Positions 21,883-32,462 of a stretch of DNA of 64,000 bases are shown one piece after another. A program made the position numbers and the translations under genes. The stretch is from NCBI GenBank assembly GCA_965240325.2, contig OZ251229.1:930001-994000 (forward strand), read 5' to 3'. The notes below the pieces were generated by a model. It had not been told where the DNA came from. It was given only the letters and a program-made list of their open reading frames with translations, and ran no database searches. This DNA comes from Rebecca billardiae RCC1528. Taxonomy: Eukaryota; Haptophyta. Position 1 is the stretch's first letter. Each line of letters begins with the position of its first letter.

Positions 21883-21989
21883 CACCCGGGGGACTCGGTC
21901 GCGGATGCGTTATGCGATGGGCGAGTCCTGCTCGTAACGGGTCCGCGCCAACTGCCACTGGCGGCAACGCGGAGTCCGAGTCACTGCTA

Positions 21990-21990
<1 letters not shown>

Positions 21991-22076
<86 letters not shown>

Positions 22077-22130
22077 TGGGGTGGATTCAATAGGCCGCGC
22101 CGGATTCAGTCGTCTCTAGCTCGAAGTGTC
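21991..22130. repeat. (TA)n microsatellite with element E flank, copy 1
   Basis: About 80 bases of TA end at 22073 and run directly into TGCTGGGGTGGATTCAATAG and then GCCGGATTCAGTC..CTCGAAGTGTC. The same flank follows the (AT)n at 31774 and, in part, the GATATA array at 40852; its inner half also occurs at 43478-43510. Confidence 0.65.
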
Positions 22131-22196
22131 ACCGTGAGTGAGGATGCTCGATCATCAGACGACATCATGCACTTATTGAATCCGTTCAGATGGCAG

Positions 22197-22455
22197 CCCG
22201 CGCGGCCTGCAGCCGCAGGGCCGGGAGCGCGCAGCGTGGAGCCCGCTCCGACGCGGGCCCTATCCTGTATCCACGGGCACGTTTCAAAAAAATCTTTGAT
22301 CATCAAGAAAAAATGAAGCGACGGGGGGCGATTTTTAGGGCTGGCGGAGATCGAGTTTCAATTTATGAGACCCTCTTTAGACATATAAGACATGTATTAA
22401 GAGAAATGCATGGACGCGCCCACAAGATTCCCCTATTCAATCGTGCGGACGGCCG
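22197..22455 (+). repeat. Dispersed repeat family A, copy 2
   Basis: It aligns with 1233-1455 through GAGCGCGCAGCGTGGAGCCC, the TTTCAAAAAAATCTTTGATC core, GATTTTTAGGGCTGGCGGAG and a CGCGCCCACAAGATTCCCCT end. Divergence is higher than between copies 3 and 4. Confidence 0.6.
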
Positions 22456-22464
22456 AACGGGTTT

Positions 22465-23040
22465 TCCACCGGTTTGTCATGACTAAAAAGTCGCCTGTTC
22501 GAGTCCCACTACCGACGTGCAACAAAAAGTTCTTACACTCTCCGGCTCCCTGCGGAAGCCTTACGGCCAGGGGGGGGGGGGGGGGGGGGGGGGGCAGAGA
22601 CAATGAAGAATCGAGCAGAAACCGGACAACGACCCACCGCCGACAGAAGACGAGCATGGTTCCACAAAAAGCGCAACCCCCGGGTGAGTCACCCCCGGGT
22701 CAACAACAACGCTACACAACGAGCCTCAAGAAGCCACAGCCGCAGAAGGGCTCACCGCCCACACACACACACAGAAGCCGGAGCCTCTACAAAGCCACAC
22801 AGCGCAGACGAGCACGCAGGGCGGGACACCCGGGACAGACCGGGCGCGGAGAAGGAATAACCTCGTCAACAAATCCGTCGGTAGACTGGGAAGGAGTACA
22901 GCCCCTCGCGGGGTGTCCCCAGGTGACTTACGGTTATGACAAACCGGAGGTGGAAAACCCGTTTGCCGACTGAGCTAAATGGTTCGCGCGAACCATATAG
23001 CTCAGCCGGCAAACGGGTTTTCCACCGGTTTGTCATTGGG
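22465..23040. repeat. tRNA-like inverted repeat region
   Basis: Bases 22935-23038 form a large inverted repeat around the perfect palindrome GGTTCGCGCGAACC (22980-22993). Each arm carries TAGCTCAGYCGGC, a perfect pol III A-box/D-arm match, followed by AAACGGGTTTTCCACC..CCGGTTTGTCAT. A related segment at 22445-22520 has the same GGTTTTCCACCGGTTTGTCAT followed by CCTGTTCGAGTCCC, a good B-box. No single stretch folds as a complete tRNA by eye, so this reads as tRNA-derived repeat (SINE-like) rather than a functional tRNA gene. A run of 25 G lies at 22570-22594. Confidence 0.4.
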
Positions 23041-23140
23041 ATTTGGGAGTTGGGCGCGGAAGATTTGATCGGGCGACCCGGATAAAGCGCGCAGGCCGGA
23101 TCAGATGGGCCGCAGGCAATTGTTTTTGTTATTTGATGAT

Positions 23141-23209
23141 ATGACCGCGTTCCGCGGTCCTTCCGTAGAACCAACGTAGTTAGGGGCCCGCGGTGCACTC
23201 TCCGTCGGC
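23141..23209 (+). repeat. Repeat family C, copy 2
   Basis: It runs from ATGACCGCGTTCCGCGGTCC to GGTGCACTCTCCGTCGGC and is almost identical to 54490-54558; a more diverged copy is on the minus strand at 3318-3392. It starts with the hairpin GACCGCG-TTC-CGCGGTC type palindrome. Confidence 0.6.
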
Positions 23210-24511
23210 ATATGCTGTCCGTCCAACGCGCGGCCGTAGCGGCAGCAGCAGCGCGGAGCGCCGTCGAGCACGAGCGGCAAACGAATAATGGAATATTATG
23301 CAGCGCGGGCGAGTCGACGGTCTGGAAAATGCGCGATCACGCCACAGCAGGCTGGCAGAGCCCGCCCCGAGCTGCAGCATGCGCCGTAGGTGCTGCCCCA
23401 AGCTCTCGACTGCCCGTAAGCGGCGGCATGTGCGGCGGCGCCGGCGGCGGCCATGCTGCCCCGCCGTTGCGCGCCGCGGGGCGCTGCCAGCACCTCCGTG
23501 GTGAAGCGCACAGCGCTCGAGCCCACAGGGGCTGGCGACCGTCAAACCGACACCCCATGACACGGGCCGGGGCTGCGTGTGCCAGCTGCACGCACCCCCT
23601 GGGCCCACCTGGCCCGCTCGAGCAGCTCGCGCCTTGGGTGCGCACAGCGGCTCGAGTATACTGGTATGGGACGCCTGCTAGTGCTGCGGTGCCGCCGAGC
23701 GAGCACGTGCGGCCGAGGGTCACGCAGCACGGGCGACTCGACGGCGGCGAGCAGGCGCGACGGCCTCGCCGCGCCGCGGTAGAGCCTGCCCGGGCTGCAG
23801 CACGCCATAGGAGCAGCCCAGCGCCCTCCTCCGCCCTCCAGCTTCGGCGCGCGCAGCAGGCCCGGCGGCGGACATGCTGGCGTGCCCAAGCAAGCAGGCA
23901 GATGGGCGCTGCCGGCCGCGCCGTCGCAAAGCGCGCAGAACTCGAGCTCGGGGGGGCGGACGGCCGCCAAACTGGCGCCGCAGGACGTGGCACTGCGTGC
24001 GCCAGCTGCGCGCACCCGCTGCGCCCGCGTAGCCAGTGCGAGCGCCGCGCCTCGAGCACACGCCGCAGCAGCTCGACACAGCCACTGCAGTGCCACGCCG
24101 TGGCCCGTCGGCATCTTGGAAGTCGCCGAGAGCGTGTGCTTTCCCCGCACGACGGCGGTAGCTGCCGCGATGTATACGAGCGTGCTGCCGCGCCGGCCGC
24201 AGCTGCCCGGCCGCTGCGCCGGCTTCCACTCCGCGCCCGCTGCGCGTCCGCAGCTGGCAGCTGCGCCCGCCGTCAGCCGGCCCGGTGGCCAGCTGCCGCG
24301 CTCGCTGGGCGACCACTCGATGATGCGCGCAGCGTAAAGTGCGCGCTGGGCACCTCCTCGTCGCGTGCAATTTCGAGGTAGTCCTGCATCTGCTCCTGCA
24401 TCAGCCCCTCCCACCCTGCGCGCGGGCGCGGACGGAGTCGCACGCACGCGGTCCGATCGACGATCGATCGAGGCGCGGGCCGCGGCGGGACGGGCGTCGA
24501 CGCGCAGGTTA
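23210..24511. other. Intergenic, GC-rich, no gene recognised
   Basis: Long open frames occur on both strands but are Arg/Ala/Pro-rich and overlap each other without any domain. Bases about 23983-24062 match the minus strand of 43258-43330, a further dispersed repeat. Confidence 0.5.
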
Positions 24512-24817
24512 GTTAGGTATGGTGCCGGCGCTTCCCGCAGGCGTTGCGCGCTTGGGGCGAGTGGGGCGCGTGGGCGAGACCAGCGGCCAGCCAGCCCACG
24601 CCACCGGCGCGAGGGCACCGGCGCGGCGCGCACACACACTTTGGGCCGCGGACCTGGTCGCGGAGTTAGGTATGGTGCCGGCGCTTCCCGCAGGCGTTGC
24701 GCGCTTGGGGCGAGTGGGGCGCGTGGGCGAGACCAGCGGCCAGCCAGCCCACGCCACCGGCGCGAGGGCACCGGCGCGGCGCGCACACACACTTTGGGCC
24801 GCGGACCTGGTCGCGGG
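24512..24817. repeat. Perfect tandem duplication, 153-base unit
   Basis: Two copies begin GTTAGGTATGGTGCCGGCGC at 24512 and 24665 and read identically by eye to the CGGACCTGGTCGCGG end. The unit length is a multiple of three, so all frames continue through it. No gene is recognised. Confidence 0.8.
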
Positions 24818-25077
24818 GCCGCCGCGCGGCTGCGTGACCGGCAGCTGTGAGTGAGCTGATCGAGTGAGCAAGCCGAATGCGCGTCCGGAGGTACCTGCAG
24901 GCGCGCTCGGGGAGGGCCGAGGGCGATAGGTCGAGACCAGCGGCCGGCCGGCACCCGTCGCGCACGCACTCGGTGCGCGCCTTTGAAGGCGGCATCCTCG
25001 CTCGGGCCGATGTCGTCGCGCCGCTCGCGAGCACGAGACAGCTGACAGGCGGGTCGTAACTTGGTTGTGACAAGCGC

Positions 25078-25330
25078 TATATATTCAAAAGAATATCTTT
25101 CAATATTATCAAGGCGGTTCATCCATCGAGGCAAGCGGGTAACTGGCTTTAAATAGCGCTATTCAAAAGAATCTCTTCAATATGATGAGGAGGTTCATCC
25201 AACGAGACAGGTGGGTAACTTGGTTTAAAATCGCCATTCAAAAGAATCTCTTTCAATACCATGGGGCGGTTCATCCATCGAGACATGCGGGTAACTTCTT
25301 TTCGCAAGCGCTATTCAAAAGAATCTGGCC
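25078..25330. repeat. Three imperfect tandem repeats of about 75-80 bases
   Basis: Each unit contains ATTCAAAAGAATCTCTTTC, then GGTTCATCCATCGAGACA and GCGGGTAACTTG. It is AT-richer than the surroundings. A partial fourth unit ends near 25330. The class is unknown. Confidence 0.7.
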
Positions 25331-25442
25331 TCATAGCTGTTTTCGACCCAAAACAATCAAACGTCGCTCGGCAAACTCGTACTCCAGCATACAAGAAGGA
25401 CAAAAATACTCACTTGTTTCACCCCCGGGGTATCTGATCCCA

Positions 25443-25657
25443 CGTCCGTCCATAGTAGATACAAGAATTGCAGCGGGCGCGGCCTTTTAAGCTGTGATGG
25501 ACAGCATACCCCCCCTCAAAAAGTCGAAAACTCACCCTCCAACAGCCCTCAAAATCGTCCCCCATGCCCTTTTCTTTGATCAAAAGATCTTTTTGACAAC
25601 GTAGTGAGGGCCCCCGGCGGGGCTCCACGCTACGCGCTCCGCCCTGCACCGCGGGCC
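25443..25657 (-). repeat. Dispersed repeat family A, copy 3
   Basis: The first 85 bases from its GGCCCGCGG end are identical by eye to copy 4 (57795-57986), including TCAAAAAGATCTTTTGATCA. The remainder diverges but keeps the CGCGCCC...GGACGG end. Confidence 0.65.
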
Positions 25658-26088
25658 ATGATGCGAATCGCGAATTGAATCCAAGACGGAAATGTCGTAC
25701 ATGCTTGTCTCTGGGATATGTTCTATTGCGCCTGGAGTACTTTTCTGACGCGAATGATAAATGATGGTATTTGTAAAAAAAACATACTGCTACGCAATAG
25801 TATTTAATAATTATTGTAATACTCTGAAAAATACATCAGCATATTATGGTGGTTGCGATGTTTTCCACTGCACAGTAACCTGCTTGGGTTGCAGCTAAAT
25901 GCAGCAGCGCGGAGCGAGGGACAGGATTACCCGTCTAATAAGTGTACATAGTAGAACACCTGCTATCGGGCCAATTGTGAATGCTGTATTTGGCACAACT
26001 CCTCAACCACTATCTACACCGCTCTGCCTCTGGGCACAAAGAGTGCTGCCCCTTGTGCAAGTGCTGCACGTGGTCACAGCCTTGTTTG
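25658..26088. other. AT-richer intergenic DNA
   Basis: It includes T/A-rich runs near 25740-25860. No gene is recognised. Confidence 0.4.
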
Positions 26089-26860
26089 TCAGCGCAGACG
26101 GTGAGTTCTCTTCCCCTTGAGCTTGACGAAGACATGATGGACATTTGCCGTGCGAACCTTGCTTAGAAGCGTGCCATCCCTTGCATGCACTGGCACCAGT
26201 GTGAATGGCAATGCAGAAGAGCTGGTAGGGCTCCGATGCTGGGCTGTGACCTCCGCGTCTGAGTAGGAGAGGTACTTCCTGCTTGACAAAGCCCTCTCAT
26301 CCATGGGGTCATAGCTAGGATTCGCAATGACAAGCACGCCGCCCTCATTCAGCATCGAATCCAATTGCTGCACAGCGGCTTCGAAGGCTTCGAAGGGGTA
26401 CAGGGCTGCGTCGAAGTGCGGGTGCCTGCAGAGAACTGAGTTTGCCATGTAATCACGTCGAAGTCACCGTCAGCTGCACGTGATTGCTGGCCAGGGCCGG
26501 TGGAGAAGTTGGCGCCGGAGTTCCATTCAAAGCTGACCCTGGGTGCGAGCTCGGGGCATCGCGCGCGAGCCTTCTGTATGCTGAACTCGTCGATGTCGAC
26601 CCCGATGATGATGGACCTGTTGAAATACATGGCACCCAGCGCGCAGGCCTCTTCTCCAGTCGATGCACCATAGGATAACACCCGCGGTCGCCCTTCTCTC
26701 CCTGATGCGCGGGGCCAGGGAGACGCACTTCGAGAGCGGGTGGCAGCGAAGCTGTACAGGGTGGGATACCTGTCCCAACTGGTGATGTGCGATATCTGCG
26801 CCCTCTGCGCGAAAGCCGCCCCCGCAATCGCCGGCCGAGCAGCGACAGGTGCAAGGCTTT
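26089..26860 (-). pseudogene. Broken tandem copy of the methyltransferase
   Basis: A second copy of the neighbouring gene, offset by about 743 bases. It retains VLSYGASTGEEACALGAMYF and VDIDEFSIQKARAR, but a two-base insertion near 26449 (GCCATGTAATCAC against GCCATGATCAC) shifts the frame after GDFDVI, and it lacks the first codons including a start. Its 3' part (26089-26448) keeps the natural end HHVFVKLKGKRTHRLR, which the upstream copy has lost. Confidence 0.75.
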
Positions 26861-27664
26861 TTTTCCCTTGAGCTTGACAAAGACATGATGGACATTTGCC
26901 GTGCGAACCTTGCTTAGAAGCGTGCCATCCCTTGCATGCACTGGCACCAGTGCGAATGCAGAAGAGCTGGTAGGGCTCCGATGCTGGGCTGTGACCTCCG
27001 CGTCTGAGTAGGAGAGGTACTTACTGCTTGACAAAGACCTCGCATCCATGGGGTCATAGCTAGGATTCGCAATGACAAGCACGCCGCCCTCATTCAGCAT
27101 CGAATCCAATTGCTGCACAGCGGCTTCGAAGGCTTCGAAGGGGTACAGGGCTGCGTCGAAGTGCGGGTGCCTGCAGAGAACTGAGTTTGCCATGATCACG
27201 TCGAAGTCACCGTCAGCTGCACGTGATTGCTGGCCAGGGCCGGTGGAGAAGTTGGCGCCGGAGTTCCATTCAAAGCTGACCCTGGGTGCGAGCTCGGGGC
27301 ATCGCGCGCGAGCCTTCTGTATGCTGAACTCGTCGATGTCGACCCCGATGATGATGGACCTGTTGAAATACATGGCACCCAGCGCGCAGGCCTCTTCGCC
27401 AGTCGATGCACCATAGGATAACACCCGCGGCCGCCCTTCTCTCCCTGATGCGCGGGGCCAGGGAGACGCACTTCGAGAGCGGGTGGCAGCGAAGCTGTAC
27501 AGGGTGGGATACCTGTCCCAACTGGTGATGTGCGATATCTGCGCCCTCTGCGCGAAAGCCGCCCCCGCAATCGCCGGCCGAGCAGCGACAGGCGCAAGGC
27601 TCGCGAGCAAGAGCATGAGCATTCCGCCAGATGGAGTGGCAGGGCCGTTGTCAGCTTCGTCCAT
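26453..27664 (-). CDS. CheR-like SAM-dependent methyltransferase, chimeric 3' end
   Basis: ATG 27664 opens a hydrophobic leader (MLMLLLASLAPVAARPAIAG), suggesting export or organelle import. SAM-binding motif I reads VLSYGASTGEEACALG, the STGEEA form seen in CheR-type methyltransferases, followed by the acidic IGVDIDEFS. DFDVIMANSVLCRHPHFDAA and GGVLVIANPSYDP are the expected later motifs. Conserved sequence ends at VHHVFVKLKGKK near 26870. Beyond that the frame reads the tandem copy out of register (HLSLLGRRLRGRLSRRGRR), so the last 130 or so residues are an artefact of the duplication. The substrate is unknown. The gene is probably intact in function up to the junction; whether the chimeric tail is made is unclear. 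Confidence 0.65.
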   Translation of the reverse strand: MDEADNGPATPSGGMLMLLLASLAPVAARPAIAGAAFAQRAQISHITSWDRYPTLYSFAATRSRSASPWPRASGREGRPRVLSYGASTGEEACALGAMYFNRSIIIGVDIDEFSIQKARARCPELAPRVSFEWNSGANFSTGPGQQSRAADGDFDVIMANSVLCRHPHFDAALYPFEAFEAAVQQLDSMLNEGGVLVIANPSYDPMDARSLSSSKYLSYSDAEVTAQHRSPTSSSAFALVPVHARDGTLLSKVRTANVHHVFVKLKGKKALHLSLLGRRLRGRLSRRGRRYRTSPVGTGIPPCTASLPPALEVRLPGPAHQGEKGDRGCYPMVHRLEKRPARWVPCISTGPSSSGSTSTSSAYRRLARDAPSSHPGSALNGTPAPTSPPALASNHVQLTVTST

Positions 27665-27851
27665 CTAGCGACCGAGAGCCTCCAAGTCCTCGAGCAGATG
27701 GCTCGTGCTGAGCGCGACTTGGCCGAGCACCTCGTCGCAGTCGCGCGCGCTCAGGCTTGGCGAGTGGTTGCCACCAACGGACCAACCGGTCCAGACCGTC
27801 CAGAAGTGTACAGTTTACTAAGAATTCTGGTGCTGAACGGTGAACACAGCT

Positions 27852-28564
27852 TTAAACAATTTTAAAACTGTGCCCTGGCGGGCGGGGGGGTCGGCGGGCC
27901 GTGCCAGTGCTGTCGCAATGTTTCCTCTGCGGGTTCGCGTCTTTCCACAGCATTCGCTCGTGGTCGTGGGTGACGGACAGTCGGACCAGTGACACCTGTG
28001 ACGGTGTGCCAGTTCTCCCGAACGCGGTGCCGCAGTACGCGTCCGTGTGCATCAGCGAGGCCCACACCCACGAGGGAATGTGCAGCACGCGGGGCGGGGC
28101 GGGTAGCCCGTTGCTCCGCGCGAGCGCGGGTACGCGATGTATGTGCCGCATCTCGACCGCGATGGCGTAATCGAGCGCCTCGCCACCGACAAAGCCGCCA
28201 GAGTAGATCATGTGCATGTCCTCCTTCCGCCAGCCGAGAGCGGTCGTCGCGAGGACGCTTGCCGATGTCCGCTCTGGGCATGATGGGCTCGGCGCAGGTC
28301 GCGTTGACATCGTACACGGCCGCCACGCTGAGCACCAGCGCGTTGACGTTCACGCGGTCGTCGCTCTTCGCCTCTTCGACAGGTCTGGCACCCGCGTGTT
28401 TGGCGTCACGAGGAGCTGTTGGTTGTGCGCGCGCGCGCGCACAGCGACAGCGTGTGCCACTCGCGATCGAGAGTAGGCACGAGCTGCTCACGCAGGCACA
28501 CGAATCGCAGCGCATCCGTCACCGGCGTGACGACGTCGGCCTCGTCCCGCAGCGCCTGCGCCAT
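27852..28564 (-). pseudogene. Unrecognised gene with one frameshift
   Basis: ATG 28564 opens MAQALRDEADVVTPVTDAL. A plausible phase 2 intron (28385-28442) joins DREWHTLSL to PVEEAKSDDRVNVNALVL. After AAVYDVNATCAEPIM the frame shifts by one base at about 28276-28281 and continues as PERTSASVLATTALGWRKED, MHMIYSGGFVGGEALDYAIA and HIPSWVWASLMHTDAYCGTA. The composition is that of a real protein on both sides of the shift. I do not recognise a family. It could be a pseudogene or carry one extra C from sequencing. Confidence 0.4.
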
Positions 28565-30458
28565 GGATGTTGCATGCTCGACGATTCATCTCTCTGCGGA
28601 TGGCATCACGGGCTTGTCTGTGTCGCGCTGCGGCGAGGGTCGCCAACTCGCGAAGACGCGGTTGCTGCTACGGCGACAGACCCGGGAGGTCCGTCCGCTG
28701 CGCGTCGTACGCCGTTGGCGCTGCGCTTCCGTCGCATTGGTCACCGTCGACGCCATGCACGCCGGACGTGGGCTTCGGCTGAGGGACCGCGACAGACAGT
28801 CCGGACTGTCCGGTGCGCGGATTCCGGCGATCGAGTTCGGAAGGCCGCGCCAAATCTTGCGTCGCGTGCGATGGCGCTTCCCGCCCGCGAGACACCTCGT
28901 GATGAGGGCCTTTCCGCACCGAGCCCGACGCGCGGCGGTGGATCGCGCGAGGTGGCTGTCGTGCGCAGCGCTTGATGCTATGGCCGGTGCGAGCGCTCGA
29001 CGTGCACGTCGGGCGAGGACCGCCCCAGGTCGCACGATCGTGTCGACGCGCCGAGCGTACCGCTCCAAACGCGTCGATTTAGCCCCCGTTCGACCTGCAC
29101 GCGAGACGACGAGGGCAGCAATCGCGAATCGGGCGAAAACCCCCCTCGGGAGTCCTCGCGCGATGTCCGCGCCGGCGTTGGATTTGGCGCGCGCGGCCCA
29201 CGCGCTCCGCGCCACCCGGTACTGTGTTTTCGGCCGAGCGTCCCCAGTGGGAGCTGCGAGGGCGCCCGGTAGTGAGCGAAGCGATTTTCTTTTCTTGGCG
29301 GACGATTTTCTTTTTTCTTGTTCTTTTTCTTTTCTTTTTCCCGGGCACTACAAGGGGCGGACCTACGGCCCGCCATACCGGAGTAGGAATACGAACAATG
29401 GGGCCTCAAACGTTTTTTGATTAGGCACGCCTCGGGAATCGAGAACGCACTTGGTGAATTTTTGCGCCAATCAGGGCACGCCTCGGGAATCGAAGCGCAT
29501 GTGGTTTATTTTTGCGCTCGCCGCATACAGATGTCGTTGCGATTCCCACAAATCTGGCGGCGACCTTAGCGATACCCCCTTACCCAGTTCATACCGCCTA
29601 TACAATACGGTAACGGTACGGACCTGGCGCGCCTCGCCGTGCACCGCACGAGGCCACGCGCCCCGGCGCGCGCGCGCCCGCGGCCTCGCACCCAAACTGC
29701 GAGACGCCGGCAGCGCTCGACGCGTGCCTCGCGCAGCGCGGCTGGCGAGCACGCTGAACGGCGTGGACGAGGCGCGCAACGCGGAGCGCCGCGAGGGTCA
29801 CGCCGCGCGTCGAGCCGAACCGCGCGCGGCGCGCGAGGCCGCCGCGACCGACGCGGTCGCGCGCCATCTGGGCGTCCGGCGGCAGCAGCGCGCACGACGT
29901 GCGGACTGCAGTTGCTGCACGACTACCACGCGTTGATGGCCGACGCGCGCACGCACGGCGTGATCGGTGCGTGCCGTTGCCGTGCCGCCGTGCCCGAGCG
30001 GCCGTGCGCAGCGACGACTGCATCGACTGCATCGACGGCGCGCCTCGCTGGCGCCTCGGTGGGCCTTGCAGAACTGGGAGAGCCACGCTGCCGCACCTGG
30101 CTAATGGCTAAATCGCACACGCGACGCGCGAAGACGCGGCAGCTCGGATGATACCGTTAGTCAGCGCTGAACGGCCAACTCGTCTCATCGTCGTCACGGG
30201 TCTGCCGGCCCTGGCAAGCTTCTCCGTCGCGTCCTAGACGCGCTGTGTTCGACCAGCCCCACCGGGAAAAGGCCGCTAGGCCCCCGCTGTTTAAAAGAGA
30301 CGCACACACACTTGGTGTATCGGTCAGTGGTTTGAGGTTGGGTGAGGGTGGCAGTGCAGTTGGTTGGGGGCTGGCCAGCGGGTAGGGCTGGAGGCTTCGG
30401 CCGCCAGTCTGATCACCCGGAGCCCGTTATAAAGGGGAATTTAACACAGTACTGTAGC
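28565..30458. other. Intergenic, no gene recognised
   Basis: GC-rich Arg/Ala frames on both strands without domains. An AT-richer strip at 29280-29470 contains a CTTTTTCTTTTC-type pyrimidine tract. A short direct repeat, CACGCCTCGGGAATCGA, occurs at about 29425 and 29477. Confidence 0.45.
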
Positions 30459-30546
30459 TGTCTGGTACTCTCCTCCGGACTGCGCCGCCATCGTTACTCG
30501 GCGGGCACTCGCGTGAAGCGAGTGCGATGGCGGAGAGTACCAGCCA
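30459..30546. repeat. Nested inverted repeat (hairpin)
   Basis: TGGTACTCTCC..GCCGCCATCG on the left pairs with CGATGGCGGAGAGTACCA on the right, and inside them CACTCGC-GTGAA-GCGAGTG makes a second stem. A cruciform or structured RNA is possible; no other evidence of an RNA gene. Confidence 0.5.
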
Positions 30547-30614
30547 GGTACTGTAGAGTCCGAGAGTCCAGACTCCAAACCCCGGGGGCCGAGCGGAGTC
30601 CGGGAGCTGCCCCT

Positions 30615-30716
30615 TACAGTTTACTAAGAATAAGAGACGCACACAGCTCAGGCAGGCGAGATTGACGCCCGCCAACTGTCACCGCCCATGAAGCCGTCGC
30701 CGATGGTAGCGCCGCC
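30615..30716 (+). repeat. 102-base start-codon module (family B), copy 2
   Basis: It is identical by eye to copy 3 at 57444. Its ATG (30688) opens MKPSPMVAPPEIFVQPSACE and stays open for 82 codons to 30936, but the downstream residues look like GC-rich non-coding sequence. Confidence 0.7.
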
Positions 30717-31028
30717 GGAAATATTCGTTCAGCCGTCCGCCTGCGAGGCCTGGACGAGGGCTGCGGCCGCCTCGCGGCGCGCCAGCGCCCGTCGTCCTCG
30801 CCCCACCGTCGTCCACAAAACGTCGTCACAGTATTGTAGTGGGCACGCTGTGGCCGCATGGCGGCCGGCCGCCCGCCGCCACGCGAACAAAAGTCCGTGC
30901 GCGGGCGTGGTGGGCACGCACGTGTCGATGGCGTAGGCCTGGCAGGTCCGTATGTGTCATGGCCGATCCCCAGGCGCGTTTGAGACCCCATCCCCGGCGC
31001 CTGAGGCACCACACATGCTGGCGATGAC
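30717..31028. other. Intergenic
   Basis: It follows the 102-base module. No gene is recognised apart from the frame opened by the module's ATG. Confidence 0.35.
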
Positions 31029-31671
31029 AGATGTCGTGTTCAGCACGGGTTGCTGTGCACGCGCCGGTACGGCGGGGTGGTGCACACGGAGAGAGGGCCT
31101 AGAAAGGGGTGGCGTGCGTTCTCACTGGTCTGGTCTCTACTGACGTCGCCCGGCGCGCGCGTCATAAGGATGGGCGGCCTGTTCAGTGCTTCTTGTTGGC
31201 TGACGGTAAAGCATGCTCACTGTTCACACACGCACCACTTGGGCGTGTACCCTCAGCGAGGCGTTCAGGCTGAAGAGTTCGCAGAGAGGGAGCCCATTAG
31301 GTCTTGTGTGTCCTGCGTGGGCAGTCTGACAGCTCAACCGGCTACTTGGCGGCTACTTGCGCCCTGGAATTGAGCTCATGCCATGGCTCTGCCCCTCGCC
31401 ACCTGCCACATACAAAACTCTCAGTTGCGTAATGTTTGTTTTATTAAGCAAGAGTGTTCGTGGTATAGTGGAAGAAGCGGTGTTTAAGAAGCTTCCAAGC
31501 CTAGTAGCTACTGTGACACACGACGCGCGCGCCGAGCGACGTCAGTAGAGACCAGACCAGTGAGAACGCACTACGCCACCCCTTTCTAGGCCCTCTCTCC
31601 GTGTGCACCACCCCGCCGTACCGGGCGCCGTGCACAGCCGAACCCGTCGGCTCGGAACACGTAACATCTTA
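31029..31671. mobile_element. Foldback/MITE-like element with about 140-base arms
   Basis: The left arm (about 31029-31161) and right arm (about 31519-31671) are inverted copies with small indels: GGTACGGCGGGGTGGTGCAC, GGAGAGAGGGCCTAGAAAGG and TCTCACTGGTCTGGTCTCTA are shared. The interior of about 360 bases has no recognisable transposase. No clear target duplication was found; the right end abuts an (AT)n tract. Confidence 0.6.
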
Positions 31672-31673
31672 TG

Positions 31674-31833
<160 letters not shown>

Positions 31834-32462
31834 TCACGGACAGTTGGTAGGGGGTCCAGCACACCAAAATAAAATCGAAAAAATGCCTCGACGGGTTTTC
31901 AAGTGGAGTGAGCGCGAGTTTCGCCATAAATTCGAGCGCCGCGAGCGTACGCGGCGAGCTGCCGGGTCGGGCTGTTCAGTGGGCTGGCGGCGACGGAGAT
32001 GCACGACTGGACGGTCACCACCACCGTCGCCTCGGCGCGACAGAGCGCGTACGAGCGTCGAGAGCGCCCGATCGAGCGAGTCTACGTGACCACCATGAAG
32101 TCCCCGGACATATCGGTCGCCGGCGTCGGACATTGAAACCGCGAGGTTGCACGCGTGCCAGTGCGTTCAAGCTGGCTCATGCGCTCGAGATGGAGGAGGG
32201 TGCTCCCCTTGCAGGTGATGCGCGCGCGCCGCGCACGCATACGGTGCGCATACGCGGTCCCCAACACATACTCCTTCCATGTGTAGCGTTCCTGCGCACG
32301 TACCTGCCCCCCTGATGGCCCCGCGGTACTCCCGCACGCATGCTTTCCACTGCCGCATTCACTCATGCAGGCGTTGGCGAGCGCGCGCCGTCGCGTGTGC
32401 CGCCTCTCTCCGACGCCGAGACGCTGAATGTAATCATCACGATGCCTGCCGCTAGTTTCTTA
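31834..32462. other. Intergenic
   Basis: Nothing is recognised. Short GC-rich frames only. Confidence 0.35.

Larger units (their letters stand above)
18336..21990. repeat. Large duplicated block, copy 1
   Basis: It carries the proteasome alpha-3 gene and the TIR-like gene. Its counterpart begins right after the N gap at 34635 and ends near 40405. Within each gene the coordinates differ by a constant offset (16315 for the proteasome gene, 18412 for the TIR-like gene), so there are no indels inside the genes. The difference between offsets is the transposon insertion in copy 2. Copy 1 is the empty site for that insertion. The two copies end next to different microsatellites. Confidence 0.9.

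Noticed and set aside
22440-22530. Functional tRNA gene
   Set aside because: A B-box-like sequence is present, but no acceptor stem or standard anticodon arm can be drawn; treated as a tRNA-derived repeat.
26453-26870. C-terminal 130 residues of the methyltransferase frame as a genuine domain
   Set aside because: They are the tandem copy read out of frame.
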